A DNA stretch of 64,000 bases, from positions 2,707,001-2,771,000 of the forward strand of contig NZ_CP015405.2 in the NCBI RefSeq assembly GCF_001689125.2, in the 5' to 3' direction. The translations under genes and the position numbers were made by a program. The DNA is from Blautia pseudococcoides. GTDB taxonomy: Bacteria > Bacillota > Clostridia > Lachnospirales > Lachnospiraceae. Below, piece by piece: positions 31,802-39,930 of this stretch; the stretch's first letter is position 1; each line of letters opens with the position of its first letter. The notes beneath the pieces are model-generated. The model was not told the DNA's origin. It searched no databases and saw only the letters and a program-made list of their open reading frames with translations.

Positions 31802-32438
31802 CTTTACACCCGCTTTCCTCCGCACGTTTTATATGATTGACCAAGGCCAGGTTTACGGTCCTGGTACACACCTGTTCTGCAAGAGCCATATTGTGTGTGA
31901 CCGTCAGCAGGCCTATGTTTCTCTTTTCCACCTCACCGAGCATCAGATTCCAGATCTGTGCCTGGGTGATCACATCCAGCATGGTGCTCATCTCATCGGC
32001 CAGCAGAAAATGCGTACCCTCAAACAGGGATCGGGCCACACAGAAGCGCTGCAGTTCTCCGCCGGAGAGCTCCCGCGGATAGCGTTCCAGCCATTCCTTC
32101 TCGATCCCAAGGGCATCCAGCACCTCCTCCCGGTACATGCCTGATTCCTCCAGAACCTTTTTCATCCTCCAGCGGGGATTGATGGCCTTCTCCGGATGCT
32201 GGTAGATCAGCTGCACCGGGCAGACCCCTTTCTTTACCATAGGCTTTTTATCCAGCAGGACCTCCCCCTCACAGGGTGCCAGATACCCTGCCAGCAGCTT
32301 TACCAGGGTGCTTTTGCCATAACCGCTCGGTCCCACCAGGCCGACGCGCTCCCCTTCCTCCATGGAAAAGTTCACATCTCTCAGTATCCACGGCCCGTTT
32401 CCATAGCGGAATCCTAAGTTCTTTGCTTCAAGTCGCAT
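31776..32438 (-). CDS. Dipeptide/nickel-type ABC transporter ATPase (DppF/NikE-like)
   Basis: A 220-residue ATPase, shorter than full DppF (about 310-330) because the C-terminal peptide-family extension is missing. Walker A GPSGYGKST is at 36-44, the Q-loop at QLIYQHPEKAINPRW, the signature LSGGELQR at 124-131 and Walker B FLLADE with STMLD after it. The Walker B glutamate is present. GAGGT precedes the ATG, which overlaps the DppD-like gene by 11 bp. It pairs with that subunit. Confidence 0.87.
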   Translation of the reverse strand: MRLEAKNLGFRYGNGPWILRDVNFSMEEGERVGLVGPSGYGKSTLVKLLAGYLAPCEGEVLLDKKPMVKKGVCPVQLIYQHPEKAINPRWRMKKVLEESGMYREEVLDALGIEKEWLERYPRELSGGELQRFCVARSLFEGTHFLLADEMSTMLDVITQAQIWNLMLGEVEKRNIGLLTVTHNMALAEQVCTRTVNLALVNHIKRAEESGCKDGCEYGTV

Positions 32439-33372
32439 GTATACACCTCACATATCCTTCCCGGATTTTGCGCATGGGAATATCATTTTCACATTCTTTT
32501 GTTTTATGGGGACATCTGGGAGAGAAAAGACATCCCTTCGGCAGATATTTGGCATAGGGCTGAAAACCCGGAATCGGCTTGAAACCATTCTGGGGAAGCG
32601 CCTGCCACAGTGCCTTGGAATAGGGATGGCGCAGCTCCTCCATGCCTTTTTGGAAATCCTCCGCTTTTGCCATCTCCACCGTAGTGCCCGCATAAAATAC
32701 AGCGATCCTGTCCGCAATATGGAAGGCCAGGTCAATGTCATGGGTGATGAGCACCACTGCTTTCCCCTCATCCGCCAGCTCACGGAATATTTTCAGCGCC
32801 TCCAGCGCCATCTCCAGATCCAGGCCCGGTGTGGGTTCGTCCGCAATGATCAGGGATGCATTGCTGATAACAGCCGTAGACACCAGTACCCTCCTCGCCA
32901 TACCTCCTGACAACTGAAAAGGATAGCATCTCTCTATCTTTTCGTCCAGATGAAATCTCTTGAAAATCTCTTTCTGGGATTTCTCCTTTTCTTTTTTACT
33001 GTCCCTTCCTGTTACCTGCTTTCCCACTTTCATAAGCGGGTCAAGATAGGCTATAGACTGCGGCACCAGGGCAATCTCTGTTCCCCTGAGGGTTTCCTTT
33101 TTCTTCTGGTCCAATATCCGGCCTTTATATGTGATCTTTCCTGTGATCTTTGCATTCTCCGGCAGGATTCCCATGACTGCATGGGCTAAAAGACTTTTGC
33201 CGGAACCACTGGAGCCTGCAATTGCCACGATCTCCCCCGGTTTTACATTCAGGCTCAGATTGGATATTACTTTTAAATCAGATTGTTCCAGCCCTTTGTC
33301 GTACATGTGGAAGGTCACAGACAAATCCTCCACTTCCAGAATGGGCTTCTTTTCTATATATTCCTCTTTCAT
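32428..33372 (-). CDS. Dipeptide/nickel-type ABC transporter ATPase (DppD/NikD-like)
   Basis: A 314-residue ATPase. Walker A GSSGSGKS, signature LSGGMARR and Walker B LIIADEPTPGLDL are present, and the C-terminal oligopeptide-ABC extension with clustered cysteines (KGCLFSPRCPHKTKECEN) follows. The signature deviates slightly from LSGGMxQR. AGGAG precedes the ATG and lies at the end of a 47-bp tandem repeat. It forms the ATPase pair with the next gene. Confidence 0.88.
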   Translation of the reverse strand: MKEEYIEKKPILEVEDLSVTFHMYDKGLEQSDLKVISNLSLNVKPGEIVAIAGSSGSGKSLLAHAVMGILPENAKITGKITYKGRILDQKKKETLRGTEIALVPQSIAYLDPLMKVGKQVTGRDSKKEKEKSQKEIFKRFHLDEKIERCYPFQLSGGMARRVLVSTAVISNASLIIADEPTPGLDLEMALEALKIFRELADEGKAVVLITHDIDLAFHIADRIAVFYAGTTVEMAKAEDFQKGMEELRHPYSKALWQALPQNGFKPIPGFQPYAKYLPKGCLFSPRCPHKTKECENDIPMRKIREGYVRCIHAT

Positions 33373-33381
33373 GATACACTC

Positions 33382-33543
33382 CTATTCTTGTACGCTGCAT
33401 AATGCTCTCATTTCTTCATACCATGCCTCTATTCCTGTAAGCTGTATAATACTTTAATCTCTTCATACCACGCCTCTATTCCTGTAAGCTGTATAACACT
33501 TTAATCTCCTCATACCCCGGGTCTATTCCTGTGCGCTGTACGG
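33382..33543. repeat. 47-bp tandem repeat, three copies plus a partial fourth
   Basis: Units begin at 33382, 33429 and 33476, each exactly 47 bp with a few substitutions; a partial fourth begins at 33523 and forms the end of the permease gene. Each unit therefore repeats the last codons of the permease (Tyr-Ser-x-Gln-Glu-stop on the minus strand) plus 29 bp of following DNA. This lengthens the permease-DppD gap to 150 bp. Confidence 0.85.
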
Positions 33544-34389
33544 ATCCAGGATCTTCTTCATATTTTCCCCCAGCCGGTCAAACAGCAGCACAATGATCAC
33601 AAGCATAAGCCCCGGAAAAAAGGCCAGCCACCACATTCCGGATGACAGGTATTTCATGGATTCCGACAGTATGATCCCTATAGCCGGCTGCTCCGGTGAC
33701 AGCCCAAACCCCAAAAAGGTAAGTCCTGACTCATGCATGATAGCGTGGGGAAACAGAAGGATCAGGCCAATGATAAACTGCGGCACCATATGGGGCAGTA
33801 TGTGATGCACTGTGATCCACCAGCTGGAATGCCCCAGCCGTTTTGACACACCTATGTACTGCTGGGAGCGTATCTGGAGCACCTCACTCCTGATAATACG
33901 GGCAAGCCCTGTCCAGTGGGTGACCGCCACACCGATCAGTACGCCTTTCAGACCTTTTCCGCAGGCAAAAGAGATGAGGATCAGCAGGACTGTATGTGGG
34001 ATCCCCATGACCAGGTCAATGAGCCAGTTGATAAAATGATCCAGCCAGGAGCGCCCCGTTGCCGCTGCCACGCCCACAAACAAGGCGATCACTGCACTGA
34101 CACAGGAAGCGGTCATACCCACGGAAATACTCACAGAGAGACCTTTGATGGTGCGCACCAGCATATCTCTCCCCAAAAGGTCTGTGCCGAAAGGATGGGC
34201 AAGGGATGGTTTCAGTGCTTTCTTTGTAAAATCCGCCCGGATCAGGTCATCACTTAAAAAGGCTCCCGACAGATACACGCCCAGGATCACCATAAAAATC
34301 AGGGCTGCAAAAATAATGGTCTTGGATCTCCGGTTCACCACAATTTTCCTGCCCTGGGCCTTGGATGCTGCTGCAGTCATATCACTCAT
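33523..34389 (-). CDS. Dipeptide/nickel-type ABC transporter permease (DppC/NikC-like)
   Basis: A 288-residue permease with an N-terminal segment (IIFAALIFMVILGVYLSGAF) and the ABC permease core of about five helices. FGTDLLGRDMLVRTIKGLSVSISVG and the EAA-type loop GVSKRLGHSSWWITVHHILPHM are standard for DppC/OppC. AGGGAGGG precedes the ATG, and the gene overlaps the DppB-like gene by eight bases. Its last six codons are part of the 47-bp repeat. Confidence 0.88.
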   Translation of the reverse strand: MSDMTAAASKAQGRKIVVNRRSKTIIFAALIFMVILGVYLSGAFLSDDLIRADFTKKALKPSLAHPFGTDLLGRDMLVRTIKGLSVSISVGMTASCVSAVIALFVGVAAATGRSWLDHFINWLIDLVMGIPHTVLLILISFACGKGLKGVLIGVAVTHWTGLARIIRSEVLQIRSQQYIGVSKRLGHSSWWITVHHILPHMVPQFIIGLILLFPHAIMHESGLTFLGFGLSPEQPAIGIILSESMKYLSSGMWWLAFFPGLMLVIIVLLFDRLGENMKKILDPYSAQE

Positions 34390-35374
34390 TTTTGTATCCC
34401 TCCCTTATCTGCGGGTCCACGACCCCATAAATAATATTTGCCAGCATATTTCCCACAAAGACAAAGAGTGCCGAGAACAGGGTGATCCCCAAAAGCAGGG
34501 GCACATCAGACCCCATGCCTGCCGCTGAAGCCGCAGCTCCCAGACCCGGATAGGAAAATACATTTTCCGCCAGCACAGAACCTCCGAACAGCTCAGAAAA
34601 AGAGCCGAACTGCATGGTCACAGCAGGCAGCATAATATTGCGCAGCCCATGCCGTTTTAAGATACTCCATCCGGATTCCCCTCTGGCTCTGGCAAACATG
34701 ACGTACTCACTCTCCAGCACATCCACCAGCTTTTCCCTGGTGTGGAGTGCCACATTGGCAAAAGAGAGGAAGCTCAATGTGAGGGCCGGCAGGATCAGGT
34801 GATGGATTCTCTGTAAGACAGTCACCTGGTCTGTGGGGACACCTTTGGGCACACTCATTCCCATGGGAAACCATCCCAGCTTCACGGAAAATAGCATGAG
34901 GAAAACAATTCCGATCCAGAAGGTAGGAATGGAACACATGATCAGACAGAGCTTTTTCAGGACTTTATCCGGCCCTTTTCCGTGAAACGCGCCCATGACA
35001 CAGCCCACGGTAAATCCTATGATCCCGGAAAACAGCCATGCCGCCGCCATGAGCGCCAGGGAAGTGACAAATTTCTCTTTTATGATATCCAGCACAGGCC
35101 TTCTGTAGATCAATGACACGCCGAAGTCACCATGCAGGACTGACTTTGCCCATGTAAAAAAGCGCTCCACCGGCGGGTCATTAAGGCCCCAGTATTCCGC
35201 TATTTTTGCTCTCTGTTCCATGCTCACATTAGGCACTGCTCCCACATACTGCTGCACCGGGTCCACCGGGGACATATTTACCAGAAGAAAGCTTATGATG
35301 CTGACTGCTATGAGAAGTGTTACCATGCGGAGCAGATATTTCCCGGTGATTTTCAGATAATACTTATTTTTCAT
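34382..35374 (-). CDS. Dipeptide/nickel-type ABC transporter permease (DppB/NikB-like)
   Basis: A 330-residue permease beginning MKNKYYLKITGKYLLRMVTLL and continuing with the DppB-type first helix and NMSPVDPVQQYVG. The core contains GDFGVSLIYRRPVLDIIKEKF and the EAA loop ARARGESGWSILKRHGLRNIMLP. I use the ATG at 35374 behind GGAGAGACAGG; an upstream in-frame ATG at 35425 has no such site. It partners the DppC-like permease. Confidence 0.88.
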   Translation of the reverse strand: MKNKYYLKITGKYLLRMVTLLIAVSIISFLLVNMSPVDPVQQYVGAVPNVSMEQRAKIAEYWGLNDPPVERFFTWAKSVLHGDFGVSLIYRRPVLDIIKEKFVTSLALMAAAWLFSGIIGFTVGCVMGAFHGKGPDKVLKKLCLIMCSIPTFWIGIVFLMLFSVKLGWFPMGMSVPKGVPTDQVTVLQRIHHLILPALTLSFLSFANVALHTREKLVDVLESEYVMFARARGESGWSILKRHGLRNIMLPAVTMQFGSFSELFGGSVLAENVFSYPGLGAAASAAGMGSDVPLLLGITLFSALFVFVGNMLANIIYGVVDPQIREGYKNE

Positions 35375-35492
35375 CCTGTCTCTCCATTCGATTTTCTCTT
35401 GTAATTGAATTTCCATATAAAGCACGAACAGCCCCGGATGTAAAATCCGTATTTTCAGGATTTTTCATCCGGAGCAGTATTTCAAAATATTA

Positions 35493-37172
35493 TTACTTCC
35501 AGGTCCACTCTGCTAGATTTGCGACCAGAGGCCATGCAGCGCCGTGTGCGTGGATCCTCTGTTTTCCTATGTCCAGTCCGTCTTTCACATAGTAGAGATG
35601 TGACATATTGACATAGAATGCCCAGGGAGCCTCTCCTCTCATGGAAGTACCTGTCTCCCCGTCCCACTGGGCTTTCTGCCACCACGCATAGGAGTCTTCT
35701 ATGGAGACAGAGTTCATGGCTTTATCCAGATATTCGTCCGTCTTTTCGCTGGTATAAAACTCAGGATTGTAGAAATCTGTCTTACCCGCATTGCTGCTGT
35801 GATACAGCATGTAGGAGGTCATAGGACTGTCGGAGCCCCATCCCATGATCATAGGCTCTGAGAACATCCTTTTCACGGTATCATCCGCACTGACACCCTC
35901 CACGGTGATGTCAAACCCCATGTTTTCTTTTGCCTGGTTTGCCACTGACATGGCAACTGCCTGGCGCATGGAATCTCCTGCAAAATACATCAGGTTAAAG
36001 GCCAGCTTGGTACCGTCTTTCTCCCGGATCCCGTCGTTGTCCTCATCTTTCCAGCCGGCTTCCTCCAAAAGCTGTTTTGCCAGGTCCACATCAGTTTCAA
36101 TGACGGTCTCCTCATTCCACCAGGGCATGCCGTCACACTCTGTATAAGCAGGTTTGGCGAATCCGTTTAAAGCCTCCGTAATGATTTTTTCCCGGTCAAT
36201 ACCGTAACACAGCGCCTTTCTGACATTCACATCCGAGGTGATATTATTTCCGATCTTGTAGCCATCCTCTGTTGTCCTTCCTTCATCCGGTACGGTGGGA
36301 AGGGTGATCCCCCTGTTGTCTACCGATTCCACTTCCTGTACATGCATGCCTTCTATCTCATTGGCAGCTATGGTGGCGGAGGTCAGGGCAATATCCACAT
36401 CCCCTGCTTTGGCGGATACAAACCTGGCATCCTCCTCCTGTACCAGGAACACTGCCTTTTTGATGGCGGGCTGTTCTCCATAGTAATTTTCATTGGCTTC
36501 CATGATGAACTGCTGTCCTTTATCCCACTGTGTCAGCTTATAGGGACCGGAACCCACAGTCTCCTCCGCCGAAAGTCCGAATTTATCACTGTAGGATTTT
36601 TCAGGGACAATACCAATCTGGGCAGCCGTATAGATAAAGGTCACACACGGCTTGTTCAGCTGAAATTCCACTGTGGTGTCATCCTTTGCAGTACAGTTTT
36701 CCAGCATGGTCAGGTCCATGTAGGTTGCCTTCTCTTTTGTGGTGTTGAATGTAAAGGCCACGTCCGATGCCTTCAGCGGCTCTTTGTTGGAAAACACCAC
36801 ATCATCCCGGATCTTAAAGGTCCATGTCAGCGCATCCTCACTCACACTGTACTCTGTAGCCAGGTCATTCTCCAGTTTGTCATCCCCGTTCACTTTCACC
36901 AGCGAGGAATACAGCGGTGAACCTGTATAACCGAACCCTGTGCAGGGGTCCCAGCTGTCCGTATCATTTGAAAAACCGATGGTGACCTCAGACTTTCCGG
37001 ATGCTTCAGACCCCTTCGTCTCCGAAGCATCTGCCCCTGCGGATACTTCCTTCCCCTCCTGTTTTGTCTCTTTGGCGGAATCCGTACCGGAAGCCCCGCC
37101 GCTTGTGCAGCCGGCCAGCAAGGACATAGTCATTGCCAGACAGCAGAGAACTGCTGCAATCTTTCTCTTCAT
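35493..37172 (-). CDS. Dipeptide/nickel-type ABC substrate-binding lipoprotein
   Basis: A 559-residue family-5 extracellular binding protein. The signal peptide ends in LLAGC with the lipid-anchored cysteine at residue 22, followed by a Ser/Thr/Lys/Glu linker. The mature part has LATEYSVSEDALTWTFKIRDDVVFSN, VGSGPYKLTQWDKGQ and VRKALCYGIDREKI, all typical for DppA/OppA/NikA. It ends HGAAWPLVANLAEWTWK. AAAGGAG precedes the ATG at 37172. It is the first gene of a seven-gene operon with DppBCDF-like subunits, a DJ-1-like protein and a CsoR/CstR-like repressor. The ligand may be a peptide, nickel chelate or other metallophore. Confidence 0.88.
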   Translation of the reverse strand: MKRKIAAVLCCLAMTMSLLAGCTSGGASGTDSAKETKQEGKEVSAGADASETKGSEASGKSEVTIGFSNDTDSWDPCTGFGYTGSPLYSSLVKVNGDDKLENDLATEYSVSEDALTWTFKIRDDVVFSNKEPLKASDVAFTFNTTKEKATYMDLTMLENCTAKDDTTVEFQLNKPCVTFIYTAAQIGIVPEKSYSDKFGLSAEETVGSGPYKLTQWDKGQQFIMEANENYYGEQPAIKKAVFLVQEEDARFVSAKAGDVDIALTSATIAANEIEGMHVQEVESVDNRGITLPTVPDEGRTTEDGYKIGNNITSDVNVRKALCYGIDREKIITEALNGFAKPAYTECDGMPWWNEETVIETDVDLAKQLLEEAGWKDEDNDGIREKDGTKLAFNLMYFAGDSMRQAVAMSVANQAKENMGFDITVEGVSADDTVKRMFSEPMIMGWGSDSPMTSYMLYHSSNAGKTDFYNPEFYTSEKTDEYLDKAMNSVSIEDSYAWWQKAQWDGETGTSMRGEAPWAFYVNMSHLYYVKDGLDIGKQRIHAHGAAWPLVANLAEWTWK

Positions 37173-37274
37173 GTGTTCTGCTCCTTTTTCTGTTTCGTGT
37201 TCAGCCTTTGCCTTCCCGGAATATATTCCCGCTTCCGGGCTGTCATGAATGGAGTATAGCAGAGGGTAAAATGG

Positions 37275-37397
37275 CCCGCAAGCCGCCCCCGGGGTTTTTG
37301 GGGAAAGGTTTTTGAAAAGAAAAAAAGCCTGCAACTGGCAGGATTTATGCCAATTACAGACCTTGATCCTATATGCATTAACCCCATCCCGGGGTTC
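37275..37397 (-). repeat. Operon-flanking repeat, copy B
   Basis: In minus-strand orientation it begins GAACCCCGGGATGGGGTTA and ends CCCCGGGGGCGGCTTGCGGG, matching the ends of copy A at 30791-30893. It lies about 100 bp before the binding-protein gene, that is, at the opposite end of the operon from copy A. It contains the hairpin described at 37314-37342. The rest of the gap 37398-37795 holds no recognisable gene. Confidence 0.55.
37314..37342 (-). terminator. Terminator-like hairpin in the leader of the ABC operon
   Basis: CCTGC/GCAGG (37328-37332 / 37338-37342) followed on the minus strand by CTTTTTTTCTTTT. It is upstream of the binding-protein gene on the coding strand, so it could be an attenuator or a back-up terminator for the tRNA operon. 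The stem is only five base pairs plus one. Confidence 0.45.
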
Positions 37398-37795
37398 AGG
37401 AATCCGAAAACAGGCTTAACAAAATAATAAACGACGTAATCTGGCATACCTGGGAATAACAAAGGTAAACACTTTGCTGCCGTGGATATAAGACGGATGG
37501 TTCAGTCAAATACTGCCCCATTCGATGCAAAGCTAAATTAACATCGTATACTTTTCAAAATGCATATTAAATACTATGAATACTCAGTCATTTTTCCGGT
37601 TTCTACATAAAACAAATGTGCAAGATGTCGTAAAGATTTTAGTGCTTTTTGGGTACGGGATGAAATCCGATTTTCGTGATAAAAAGAACCTGATAGTATG
37701 GAAAAACTAATCAGGTATTAAAAGAGGCCTCTAAGGCACAGAATCAAGTCAAAAAACAGACAGTCATCAATAAAAAGTGGTTGTCTGTAATTCAA

Positions 37796-37827
37796 AAGCA
37801 CTTGGGGAATAAATTCCACAAGTACTT
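37796..37827 (-). terminator. Terminator of the tRNA operon
   Basis: On the minus strand AAGTACTTGTGGAAT and ATTCCCCAAGTGCTT pair over 15 positions with one mismatch, followed by TTTGAATT. It lies nine bases past the last tRNA. Confidence 0.7.
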
Positions 37828-37835
37828 ATCTATAG

Positions 37836-37909
37836 TAGCGAGAGGGGGACTTGAACCCTCGACACTACGGGTATGAACCGTATGCTCTAGCCAGCTGAGC
37901 TATCTCGCC
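37836..37909 (-). tRNA. tRNA-Met (anticodon CAT), copy 2
   Basis: A 74-nt cloverleaf: acceptor GGCGAGA, D-arm GCTC, anticodon stem TACGG/CCGTA around TTCATAC (anticodon CAT), T-loop TTCAAGT. The encoded end stops before CCA. The anticodon stem lacks three consecutive GC pairs, so it is the elongator form, or possibly an isoleucine tRNA with modified C34. It is identical to the copy at 38053-38126. Confidence 0.9.
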
Positions 37910-37941
37910 ATCTGTATTTCTTCTGCTTTTTTGCAAAAGAA

Positions 37942-38014
37942 TGGGACCTATAGGGCTCGAACCTATGACCCTCTGCTTGTAAGGCAGATGCTCTCCCAGC
38001 TGAGCTAAGATCCC
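37942..38014 (-). tRNA. tRNA-Val (anticodon TAC), copy 2
   Basis: A 73-nt cloverleaf: acceptor GGGATCT, D-arm GCTC, anticodon loop CTTACAA (anticodon TAC), T-loop TTCGAGC. CCA is not encoded. Same sequence as the copy at 38160-38232. Confidence 0.92.
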
Positions 38015-38052
38015 ATAAATTTCATTTGATTGTCTGCTGCTTGTACAGCAAG

Positions 38053-38126
38053 TAGCGAGAGGGGGACTTGAACCCTCGACACTACGGGTATGAACCGTAT
38101 GCTCTAGCCAGCTGAGCTATCTCGCC
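38053..38126 (-). tRNA. tRNA-Met (anticodon CAT), copy 1
   Basis: A 74-nt cloverleaf with acceptor GGCGAGA, anticodon loop TTCATAC and T-loop TTCAAGT, identical to the copy at 37836-37909. It follows tRNA-Val copy 1 in the operon. Confidence 0.9.
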
Positions 38127-38159
38127 ATCTGTATATATCCTCTGCTTTTGGCAAAAGAA

Positions 38160-38232
38160 TGGGACCTATAGGGCTCGAACCTATGACCCTCTGCTTGTAA
38201 GGCAGATGCTCTCCCAGCTGAGCTAAGATCCC
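38160..38232 (-). tRNA. tRNA-Val (anticodon TAC), copy 1
   Basis: A 73-nt cloverleaf with anticodon TAC, identical to the copy at 37942-38014. It is the first gene of the four-tRNA operon and lies about 40 bp after the promoter. Confidence 0.92.
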
Positions 38233-38273
38233 ATTTCATTTAGCAGTCTCTGCTACTGCTTGACTGCTTTGCT

Positions 38274-38303
38274 ATTATAACCTTAAATTGTGTCAATTGT
38301 CAA
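38274..38303 (-). promoter_or_regulatory. Promoter of the tRNA operon
   Basis: Consensus TTGACA (38298-38303) and TATAAT (38274-38279) on the minus strand with an 18-base spacer. A second TTGACA overlaps the spacer but is too close to the -10. Confidence 0.75.
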
Positions 38304-38364
38304 TACCTTTTTCTCAAAAAAATACAAAAAATAACAATTAATAGAATAACAGGCAATCTGCCGG

Positions 38365-39930
38365 TCACCGCTTATAATCTTCTCTGAATTTTTCTCTGTA
38401 TTTTATGGGCGACAAACCAGTCTGTTTTTTAAATGCCAGGGAAAAGTAATTGATCTCATGGTATCCCACAGCCTGACCCACTTCCCCGGCCTTTAAATTG
38501 GTACTCTCTAAAAGCTGTTTGGCTTTTTCCATTCGGCAAAAAACAATATACTCATTACACCCTTTACCTGTAAACTTTTTAAACAATTTAGAAAAATAAT
38601 TGGGGGAAAGATATACCTGCGCCGCTAAACCGCCCACCGACAGGTCTTCCTCCAAATGGTTTCTAATATAGGTTTCGGCCCTTTTCACAATCTGATGGCC
38701 GCCCTCCTCCTGATAAAACAATTTCTCAATATAATCTTTTGTATAAGTAAAAACTTCTTTTCTCTGACTACGGAGAATCATATAAGAAAATGCATCCAGA
38801 TTCCCCTTCTTCTCTTCCCCGCCGTTACTGACAACAGCAAAATACAGGGCAGATACCAGTTCAAAACAACATCTGCGCACGACTGAATCAGCTACATTGT
38901 AAGAATCCGAGGCGATCTCAAAGATATCCATGATCCGGGCTGTCTCCTCTGCATTTCCCAACTCTATAAGCATCCTGTTTTTCAACTCTGTAAAAGTATC
39001 CGCGAAAAGCTGCCGCCTGTTTTTGGCTTTGACCGTTTGTGTGATCTGCTGAAAGGGCAGTGCTGACTCTAAAAGATATTCCGCATTATTGTAAGAAATA
39101 TAAAGTTCCTCCGGCTCTGTGACAACACTGCCCAAAACCGCCCTGACTCGAATATCCAGTTCCTCCCGCAGGACATTGACAATCTCCTCTGTCTTTTCAA
39201 CCGCTTCTATATTATTACTGTTATCCCCGAAAAGCAGAAGTAAAACCCTGTCCTGCCTGTCAAAAAATGTAATCCCTTCCTGATGCGTATCCAGAAGTCC
39301 CATACAGATATTGCGGATCGTCATATTTAAAAGCCCTTCTGCAATACCATCCTTTTCCTCAACCTGTATTTCACATATCAATATCACTAACTGCATGATC
39401 TTTCCACGTTCAATACCGTACGCACTTGCAGCAAGTGCCAGTTCTTTTGAATTTTGATCATAGATCAGCCCTCTCATTATGTTCTCCAGAATTTCCTGCT
39501 GGCGGCTTCCGGCAGTGCGCAGGACTGCTACCTGTTCCTTCTGTTTTCTCTTCTCACCATCCAGCTGTTCAGTCAGTTTACAGATTTCCTGTTCAAGAGT
39601 CTTTTCGTCTACTGGTTTTAAAAGAAATTCCTGCACTTTCAGCCTGAGACATTTTCTTGCATATTCAAATTCATCATATCCGGTAAGCACCAGTACCTTC
39701 ATTTCAGGAAGAAATTCCCTTGCCTGCCCAATCAGTTCTATCCCTGTCATTCCTCTCATATTGATATCCGTAATCATGATCTCAGGCCGTTTTTCGGCTA
39801 TAATATCCAGTGCCTTCCTCCCACTCGCCGCAGTATAGACCTCCTCTATACCAACCTGATCCCACCGGATCGTATCCCGTATTCCATCGCGTATCATTTT
39901 CTCATCATCTACAACAATAGCTCTATACAT
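38365..39930 (-). CDS. YesN-type response regulator (receiver + AraC DNA-binding domain)
   Basis: A 521-residue regulator. The receiver domain (1-120) has the acidic pair in VVDDEK, the phosphorylated aspartate D55 in IMITDINM and the conserved lysine in FLLKPVDE. The C-terminal AraC domain (about 415-515) contains LAAQVYLSPNYFSKLFKKFTGKG and VGYHEINYFSLAFKKQTGLSP. The middle is the YesN linker domain. I start at the ATG at 39930 with GAGGGGGA upstream. The gene overlaps the kinase gene by eight bases and should be coupled to it. Such pairs usually control a carbohydrate ABC transporter or glycosidase operon. Confidence 0.9.
   Translation of the reverse strand: MYRAIVVDDEKMIRDGIRDTIRWDQVGIEEVYTAASGRKALDIIAEKRPEIMITDINMRGMTGIELIGQAREFLPEMKVLVLTGYDEFEYARKCLRLKVQEFLLKPVDEKTLEQEICKLTEQLDGEKRKQKEQVAVLRTAGSRQQEILENIMRGLIYDQNSKELALAASAYGIERGKIMQLVILICEIQVEEKDGIAEGLLNMTIRNICMGLLDTHQEGITFFDRQDRVLLLLFGDNSNNIEAVEKTEEIVNVLREELDIRVRAVLGSVVTEPEELYISYNNAEYLLESALPFQQITQTVKAKNRRQLFADTFTELKNRMLIELGNAEETARIMDIFEIASDSYNVADSVVRRCCFELVSALYFAVVSNGGEEKKGNLDAFSYMILRSQRKEVFTYTKDYIEKLFYQEEGGHQIVKRAETYIRNHLEEDLSVGGLAAQVYLSPNYFSKLFKKFTGKGCNEYIVFCRMEKAKQLLESTNLKAGEVGQAVGYHEINYFSLAFKKQTGLSPIKYREKFREDYKR

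Noticed and set aside
33382..33543. Direct repeats as a possible CRISPR array
   Set aside because: The 47-bp units are contiguous, with no unique spacers, and copy the end of the neighbouring permease gene.
37275..37397. Leader of the ABC operon as a known riboswitch (nickel/cobalt, ZTP, cobalamin or guanidine class)
   Set aside because: No conserved core of these classes could be matched by eye; a similar element at 30791-30893 lies after a gene rather than before one.
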